Source of the DNA: Bordetella holmesii ATCC 51541
Lineage (GTDB): Bacteria > Pseudomonadota > Gammaproteobacteria > Burkholderiales > Burkholderiaceae_B
DNA length: 64,000 bases
Assembly: GCA_000612485.1 (NCBI GenBank)
Contig: CP007494.1
Span: 2,294,001-2,358,000 of the forward strand
Direction: 5' to 3'
Shown here: one piece after another, positions 59,306 to 64,000 of the stretch
Numbering within the stretch: position 1 is the first letter of the stretch
Layout of the letters: every line of letters starts with the position of its first letter
The notes under the pieces: model-generated
Told to the model about the DNA's origin: nothing
Databases searched by the model: none
The model's input: the letters and a program-made list of their open reading frames with translations, nothing else
Translations under genes and position numbers: made by a program

Positions 59306-60613
59306 ATGAATGCAATCAACGATTCTTTTCTGTCGGGCGCCGATCGCGGCGTGCTGCGCCTGATCACTGCTGGATCGGTGGACGACGGCAAATCCACCCT
59401 GATCGGCCGCCTGCTTTTTGACAGCAAGGGTGTGTTCGCCGACCAGATCGACGCGATTTCGCGTGCCAAGCATAAACGCGTGGCCGGCGACGGTATCGAT
59501 CTGTCCTTGCTGACCGATGGCCTGGAGGCCGAGCGCGAGCAGGGCATCACCATCGACGTGGCTTATCGCTACTTCGCCACGCCGTCACGGAAGTTCATCG
59601 TGGCCGATGCGCCCGGACATGAGCAGTACACGCGCAATATGGTGACGGGCGCCTCCACCGCCGACGCGGCCATCATTCTGATCGATGCCACCCGCGCGGC
59701 CGACGGCAAACTGCTGCCTCAGACCAAGCGGCGCAGCACCATTGCACGCCTGCTGGGTATTCGCCACATCGTGGTGGCTGTCAATAAGATGGATCTCGTG
59801 GACTGGGATCCAGCTGTGTTCGAGCGCATCTCAGCGGCCTACGCTGAGTTGGCGGGCAAGCTGGATTTGCCGCACTTTCATATCCTGCCGCTGTCGGCGC
59901 TCAATGGCGACAACGTGGTGCACCCGTCGAGCCGCACACCCTGGTACGAAGGGCCGCCGCTGTTGATCTTGCTGGAGAGCCTGGAGCAGGGTGCCGACGG
60001 TTCGGTCTTGCCGCTGCGCTTTCCGGTGCAGTGGGTCATGCGGCATGACGGCGATCGAGCCGACGATTTTCGCGGCTATGCTGGCCGCGTGGCCAGCGGC
60101 ACGCTGGCCGTTGGCGATGAGATCCTGGTGCAACCTTCGGGTGTGGCGGCGCGCGTGGCCGCGTTGCGGGTGTTCGACCGCAACGTGGCCGAAGCCGTCA
60201 GCGGCGACTCAGTGACCGTCATACTCGATCGGGATGTGGACGTGTCGCGCGGCGACATCATCACCCATGCTGCCGCACCGGCGAGCGTGACGCGGGAGTT
60301 CGACGCCGAAGTCTGCTGGCTCGACAACCATCCCTTGAATTCGGCGCGCAAGTATCTGCTCAAGCAAGGCACGCGCCTGACGTCGGCCAAGATACGCGGC
60401 GTGCTCACGCGGCGCGATATCCATGAACTGCAGGAGGTCGATGACGCACAGGGCAAACTGGACATGAACGATATCGGCCGTGTGTCGTTTGTTACGCGCG
60501 AGTCGCTGGCCGTCGATGACTACCGGGATGTGCCGGGTACCGGGGCCTTCATCCTGATCGACGCCGCCACGCATCAGACGGCTGCAGCCGGGATGATTCT
60601 GCGCCGCGGGTGA
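59306..60613 (+). CDS. cysN: sulfate adenylyltransferase subunit 1 (GTPase)
   Basis: 435 residues, EF-Tu-like. GTPase motifs: GSVDDGKST (G1), DAPGHEQYTRNM (G3) and NKMD (G4). The C-terminal part carries the beta-barrel domains. It lacks a fused CysC APS kinase domain, in agreement with the APS-type reductase in this cluster. Last gene of the sulfate cluster. Confidence 0.95.
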   Translation: MNAINDSFLSGADRGVLRLITAGSVDDGKSTLIGRLLFDSKGVFADQIDAISRAKHKRVAGDGIDLSLLTDGLEAEREQGITIDVAYRYFATPSRKFIVADAPGHEQYTRNMVTGASTADAAIILIDATRAADGKLLPQTKRRSTIARLLGIRHIVVAVNKMDLVDWDPAVFERISAAYAELAGKLDLPHFHILPLSALNGDNVVHPSSRTPWYEGPPLLILLESLEQGADGSVLPLRFPVQWVMRHDGDRADDFRGYAGRVASGTLAVGDEILVQPSGVAARVAALRVFDRNVAEAVSGDSVTVILDRDVDVSRGDIITHAAAPASVTREFDAEVCWLDNHPLNSARKYLLKQGTRLTSAKIRGVLTRRDIHELQEVDDAQGKLDMNDIGRVSFVTRESLAVDDYRDVPGTGAFILIDAATHQTAAAGMILRRG

Positions 60614-60758
60614 AGCGCCCGGGCGGCCTGTTGTTTTTTGTCCAAACCCTTTCCTGCAGCGGCTTTCCAGGCGTTTTCCAGTACGTGAAATGAATTCCGT
60701 GCACGCCTGGCGGCAGTTGGGGTACAGTCGTCTCGTGGTTCTTGCGAGGACGTAGGGC

Positions 60759-60788
60759 TTGTCAAAAGTACTGTGTTTTTGTACAGTA
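60759..60788 (+). promoter_or_regulatory. SOS (LexA) box overlapping a promoter
   Basis: TACTGTGTTTTTGTACAGTA (60769-60788) has perfect CTGT-N8-ACAG halves and matches the E. coli-type LexA consensus. TTGTCA at 60760-60765 and TACAGT at 60783-60788 are spaced by 17 bp as -35 and -10, so the LexA box covers the -10. The first start codon (60794) is only 5 bases further on. Confidence 0.8.
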
Positions 60789-60793
60789 CATCC

Positions 60794-62137
60794 ATGATGA
60801 GCACCGAACATTCGCTTTCCGCCGGTTATGGGTCCCCGGCTGCCGCCCCCGCCGCCTCGCGCGGTCGGGGTGCGGTTACTAATGTTCGCCACCGCTTCGA
60901 GCAGGTCGAGCGCGAGGCCTTCGATGACGGCTGGTTTGGCGGCGATGATTCGCCCGCAGCCTTCGATGCGTCCCTGGACGAGATCCAGGATGAACCCAAG
61001 CGCCCACCCCGCTCCGAACCCGCAGAGGCCGAGGCACTCGGTGTCACGGAGATGGCTCCGGAACCGGGCAGGCCATCCGCAGCGGTGGGCCTGCCGCAGT
61101 CTGCGACGCAACATTTCATCCCGGTAGTGGCCGTGCCGCGCACCACGGTGCGGCCGGAGCAGGCGCGCAAGCTCCTGTCACGCAACGATTCTCCGGACAT
61201 TCCGTTTGATGTGGCGGTCAATCCTTACCGCGGCTGTGAGCACGGCTGCGTCTACTGCTATGCCAGGCCTACACATGCCTACCTGGGCTATTCGCCCGGC
61301 CTGGACTTCGAAACCCGGCTGGTCGCCAAAGCCAACGCCGTCCAGGCATTGCGTGCCGAGCTGGCGCGCCCCAGTTACAAGGTGTCGCCGATCAATATCG
61401 GCTCGGCAACGGATGTCTATCAACCCATCGAACGCACCTGGCGCTTGACCCGTGGCCTGCTTGAACTCATGGTCGAGACCCGTCACCCCCTGACGCTGGT
61501 CACCAAAAACTCTCTGGTCGAACGCGACCTCGATCTGCTGACCACGTTGGCGCGCGATCGACTGGTGACGGTTTTCATCAGCATCACCACGTTGGACGCC
61601 GACATGGCCCGCACCCTGGAACCACGTGCGTCTGCTCCCTGGCGCCGCATCGAGACCGTGCGCAAGCTGGCCGAGGCCGGTATCCCGGTGGGCGTGCTGG
61701 TTGCGCCGGTGATTCCCTTCATCAATGACGAGTCCATGGAGCAGATTCTGGAGGCGGCATCGGCAGCCGGCGCCTGCTCGGCCAGCTATACCGTGGTGCG
61801 TCTGCCCTGGGAGGTGAAGGACGTTTTCGAAACCTGGCTGCACACGCACTTTCCCGATCGTGCTCAGCGTGTTTTGCACCGTATCGAAGACATGCGAGAG
61901 GGCAAGCGCAATGACAGCAGTTTTGATACGCGCATGCGCGGCACGGGAATCTGGGCGGATTTGCTGCGGCAGCGCTTTGAGCTGGCGGTGCGCAATCTGG
62001 GTCTGGGCAGGCTGCGACCCGAACTGGCGCTCGACCACTTTGTGCCACCCGTTATCGCTGCGACAGTGCGTCGTGGACGGGGCAGCGCCAGCGACGCCGC
62101 GCGTGAGGCGGGTCAGATGGCGTTATTCGAAGATTGA
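60794..62137 (+). CDS. radical SAM protein, PA0069/Rv2578c type (spore photoproduct lyase-like)
   Basis: 447 residues from ATG at 60794 (ATG also at 60797). After an unusual ~110-residue N-terminal region (RGRGAVTNVRHRFEQVEREA), the radical SAM motif is NPYRGCEHGCVYCYARP, i.e. the CxxxCxxC that binds [4Fe-4S]. NIGSATDVYQPIERTWRLTR and TLVTKNSLVERDLDLLTTLA are family blocks shared with spore photoproduct lyase relatives. The reaction is not known; a LexA box directly upstream suggests DNA damage. As I recall, the Pseudomonas PA0069 gene is also in the LexA regulon. Intact. Confidence 0.88.
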   Translation: MMSTEHSLSAGYGSPAAAPAASRGRGAVTNVRHRFEQVEREAFDDGWFGGDDSPAAFDASLDEIQDEPKRPPRSEPAEAEALGVTEMAPEPGRPSAAVGLPQSATQHFIPVVAVPRTTVRPEQARKLLSRNDSPDIPFDVAVNPYRGCEHGCVYCYARPTHAYLGYSPGLDFETRLVAKANAVQALRAELARPSYKVSPINIGSATDVYQPIERTWRLTRGLLELMVETRHPLTLVTKNSLVERDLDLLTTLARDRLVTVFISITTLDADMARTLEPRASAPWRRIETVRKLAEAGIPVGVLVAPVIPFINDESMEQILEAASAAGACSASYTVVRLPWEVKDVFETWLHTHFPDRAQRVLHRIEDMREGKRNDSSFDTRMRGTGIWADLLRQRFELAVRNLGLGRLRPELALDHFVPPVIAATVRRGRGSASDAAREAGQMALFED

Positions 62138-62218
62138 TCCAAGGCAGTTTCTTAAACATGTCCATGGTCGGACACCCCACGCCGGGCAGGGCCTGGCAGG
62201 CGCACTAGGAGAGTCATC

Positions 62219-62518
62219 ATGACGACGGTTACCCTTCCCGCAGATGCATTGCTTGCTCATCGCCCGGCAGCACCTCGCCCACGGCCCCTATCCCGACCCG
62301 TTTCCGGAACCTCTCCGGCGCGTGCTCCGGCATGGCCATTTCAGGCGCCGGCCCAGCCCGCTGCCGCACCGGATGATGTGGCGTCCCAGGCCGACGCCGA
62401 ACACGACCTTCAGACCAAAGCGCTGCGTCGCCGTATGGCCTGGGATGTGGTCATGGTGTTGTCCTGGGGGGCAGCGATTCCCGGGCTGATGTGGCTGGGT
62501 GCGGCGTTCGGTTTCTGA
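62219..62518 (+). CDS. hypothetical protein with C-terminal membrane helix
   Basis: 99 residues with a good ribosome binding site (TAGGAGAGTCATC before the ATG). The first ~70 residues are Ala/Pro/Arg-rich and probably disordered; the last ~25 (WDVVMVLSWGAAIPGLMWLG) form one membrane helix. I do not recognise it. Its codon use resembles neighbours, and the binding site supports expression, but a longer overlapping frame on the same strand makes the call moderate. Confidence 0.55.
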   Translation: MTTVTLPADALLAHRPAAPRPRPLSRPVSGTSPARAPAWPFQAPAQPAAAPDDVASQADAEHDLQTKALRRRMAWDVVMVLSWGAAIPGLMWLGAAFGF

Positions 62519-62558
62519 GCGTCGCTCAGGCGACCGCACGCCGGCCGTAGTGCAGATC

Positions 62559-63430
62559 TCAGCTTGACCCCAACAGGACGACCCCGAGCAAAATGGCGCC
62601 GCATCCCGCCAGCCGTCCCGGGCCGACTTTTTCGCGCAGCAAAAACATTCCGGCCAATGTGCCCAGCATCATGGACATTTCGCGTGCAGGTGCGACCAGG
62701 CTCAACGGGGCTCCCATTCTCAGGGCGTAGAGCACCAGGATGTAGCCCAGCGGCGATAGCAGCCCTACGGCCAAGGCCAGATGCCAATAGCCGCGCATGG
62801 CAGGAAAGTACTGTGTTCGCCGCTTGAACACATGCGGTGTCATCATCGCGGTCCGTGTCACGCAGGTAAACCAGTCAAACAGCACAGGCATGATGAGCAG
62901 GTTTTTGACCCCGTAGGCATCCACCACGGTGTAGGCTGCGATGAACAGGCCAATCAATACGCCCCAGCGCACTCCGATCCAGGCCTGCGGCGTATGAAAC
63001 ATGCTCAGGCGTCCTTGTGTGGCGATCAACAGCACCCCACCTACTACGCAGAGCATCCCGGCAATCCCCGTAGCGGTGGCCGGTTCTGCCAGAAGCGTAA
63101 AAGCCCCGATGGTCGACAGCAGAGGCCCGTACCCCTTGCTATGGGATAGACCACCGACAGATCCGCCACCTGATAGCCGCGCTGCAAACAGAGGCTGTAG
63201 CCCAGATGCAACAGGGACGACGCCAGAATACAGACAAGAACAGGCCAACTCCATTGCATGCCTTCGTGTGCCAGCACCCAGATAACCCAGGGGGCGTAGA
63301 GCAGGCTGGCGGCCAGGCCATAGGCAAAGACAAAGACCGGGCCGACCATGGCTGCCCGTTTGGCGAGCAGATTCCAGGTCGCGTGGGCCATGGCGGCCAG
63401 CACAACCAGAACAAGGGACGCATAAGTCAT
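62559..63430 (-). pseudogene. EamA/DMT family transporter, one-base frameshift
   Basis: Start at 63430 (MTYASLVLVVLAAMAHATWN). Drug/metabolite transporter with about ten helices. The frame breaks at 63125-63127: YPIARGTG continues as LCCRPSG, but one added G (four G instead of three on the minus strand) gives RGTGPLLSTIGAFTLLAEPA and leads to the second half ending at 62559 (REKVGPGRLAGCGAILLGVV). Restored length about 290 residues, normal for the family. Substrate unknown. Confidence 0.85.
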
Positions 63431-63702
63431 GGAGGGTCCGTTGCCGGCAAAGGCAAAAGGGTACCCGAATCGGGGGCAGGTTGCGGTTGGTGGGGTGGTC
63501 AAAAAAAGAGCAATAAGGTAGAATCTTGGGTTTGCCAAATCATCCTCTGCTTGCAGCATACGAAAAATGCGCAATGCCTGGGCCTTGGTGCGGGGCACCT
63601 CTTTGAGAAGCGGTGTGTTTGCCCAAAAAGGCTCACGCTTTTTGCATCGATATCCTTTCCCGGCAAAAAACGCTGCAATGACAAGATGAATCCGGAGTTC
63701 TC
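63431..63702 (+). promoter_or_regulatory. intergenic leader upstream of rplS
   Basis: 272 bp without a gene. TGGTCA near 63497 and TAGAAT near 63519 are a plausible promoter reading toward rplS, and GGAG lies before the rplS start. No trmD, rimM or rpsP is visible upstream, although those usually precede rplS. Confidence 0.4.
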
Positions 63703-64000
63703 ATGAACCTTATCGCTCTCCTTGAGCAGGAAGAAATCAAGCGCCTGACCGGCGACAAGCCCGTGACCGAGTTCGCCCCTGGCGACACCGTGATCGTGAG
63801 CGTGAACGTGGTCGAAGGTACCCGTAAGCGTGTCCAGGCCTTTGAAGGCGTGGTCATTGCCAAGCGCAACCGTGGCCTGAATTCTTCCTTCATCGTCCGC
63901 AAGATCTCGTCGGGTGAAGCCGTGGAACGTACGTTCCAGCTCTACTCGCCGCAAATCGCCGGCATTGAAGTCAAGCGCCGTGGTGACGTGCGCCGTGCCA
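63703..64000 (+). CDS. rplS: 50S ribosomal protein L19, partial (cut by window end)
   Basis: The first 99 codons are present: [60 protein letters not shown] and [18 protein letters not shown]. This covers most of L19, which lies at the interface of the ribosomal subunits. Strong G/C-ending codon bias and a GGAG site before the start. The stop lies beyond the window. Confidence 0.95.
   Translation, partial: MNLIALLEQEEIKRLTGDKPVTEFAPGDTVIVSVNVVEGTRKRVQAFEGVVIAKRNRGLNSSFIVRKISSGEAVERTFQLYSPQIAGIEVKRRGDVRRA

Noticed and set aside
1..64000. CRISPR arrays, rRNA operons, prophage structural genes
   Set aside because: I looked for regularly spaced repeats, rRNA signatures and phage gene blocks and saw none.

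Overview
The window looks like chromosome of a Bordetella-type betaproteobacterium (Alcaligenaceae). The grounds are high GC with strong G/C third positions, the housekeeping order gyrA-serC-pheA-hisC-tyrA-aroA-cmk-rpsA-ihfB-lapA-lapB-rfaE-rfaD, a tmRNA whose tag reads ANDERFALAA, a short OmpA, and an ISL3 element that matches what I remember of Bordetella IS1001 (about 1.3 kb, 406-residue transposase). I cannot name the species.

Layout. 1-8.5 kb: a cyanophycin locus. Two tandem cyanophycin synthetase genes (minus strand) are both broken; facing away from them are an intact ABC exporter and a DUF1854 protein, followed by a GNAT-like gene and a DUF455 gene. 8.5-15.4 kb: a lytic transglycosylase, a YidB-like protein, a GGDEF enzyme, an SDR, a frameshifted DedA gene and gabD. 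15.4-21 kb: a plasticity zone holding a sigma-54 regulator relic, a transposase relic, a degraded copy of the ssrA 3' end, a PrlF/YhaV toxin-antitoxin pair, a truncated ISL3 element, a complete IS3-family element, and a complete ISL3 element lying in the ssrA terminator. I read this as the remains of a small island integrated at ssrA. 21.4-27.8 kb: Bug receptor, argininosuccinate lyase-like enzyme, LysR regulator, MFS transporter, gph, ubiG. 27.8-43.7 kb: ompA, gyrA, the aromatic amino acid operon, rpsA/ihfB, LapA/LapB and heptose genes. 43.8-53.6 kb: comEA, cysM, mltB, a histone-deacetylase-like gene, etfBA, an AspT-like antiporter, an acyl-CoA dehydrogenase and a peroxiredoxin. 53.7-60.6 kb: a complete sulfate uptake and activation cluster, sbp-cysTWA-cysH-cysD-cysN. 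60.7-64 kb: an apparent LexA-controlled radical SAM gene, a small membrane protein, a frameshifted EamA transporter and the start of rplS.

A pattern across the whole window deserves attention. At least ten genes (cphA2, a small hypothetical at 12.4 kb, dedA, the Bug receptor, aroA, rfaE, comEA, cysM, mltB, eamA) are each broken by the apparent loss of one base, nearly always in a run of G or C, and each gives the expected protein again if one G/C is restored. Essential or central genes are hit as readily as dispensable ones, and I saw no single-base insertions. This looks more like homopolymer under-calling than biological decay. It is separate from lesions that do look real: the ~46-bp deletion in cphA, the TAG nonsense codon in cphA2, and the decayed sigma-54 regulator.
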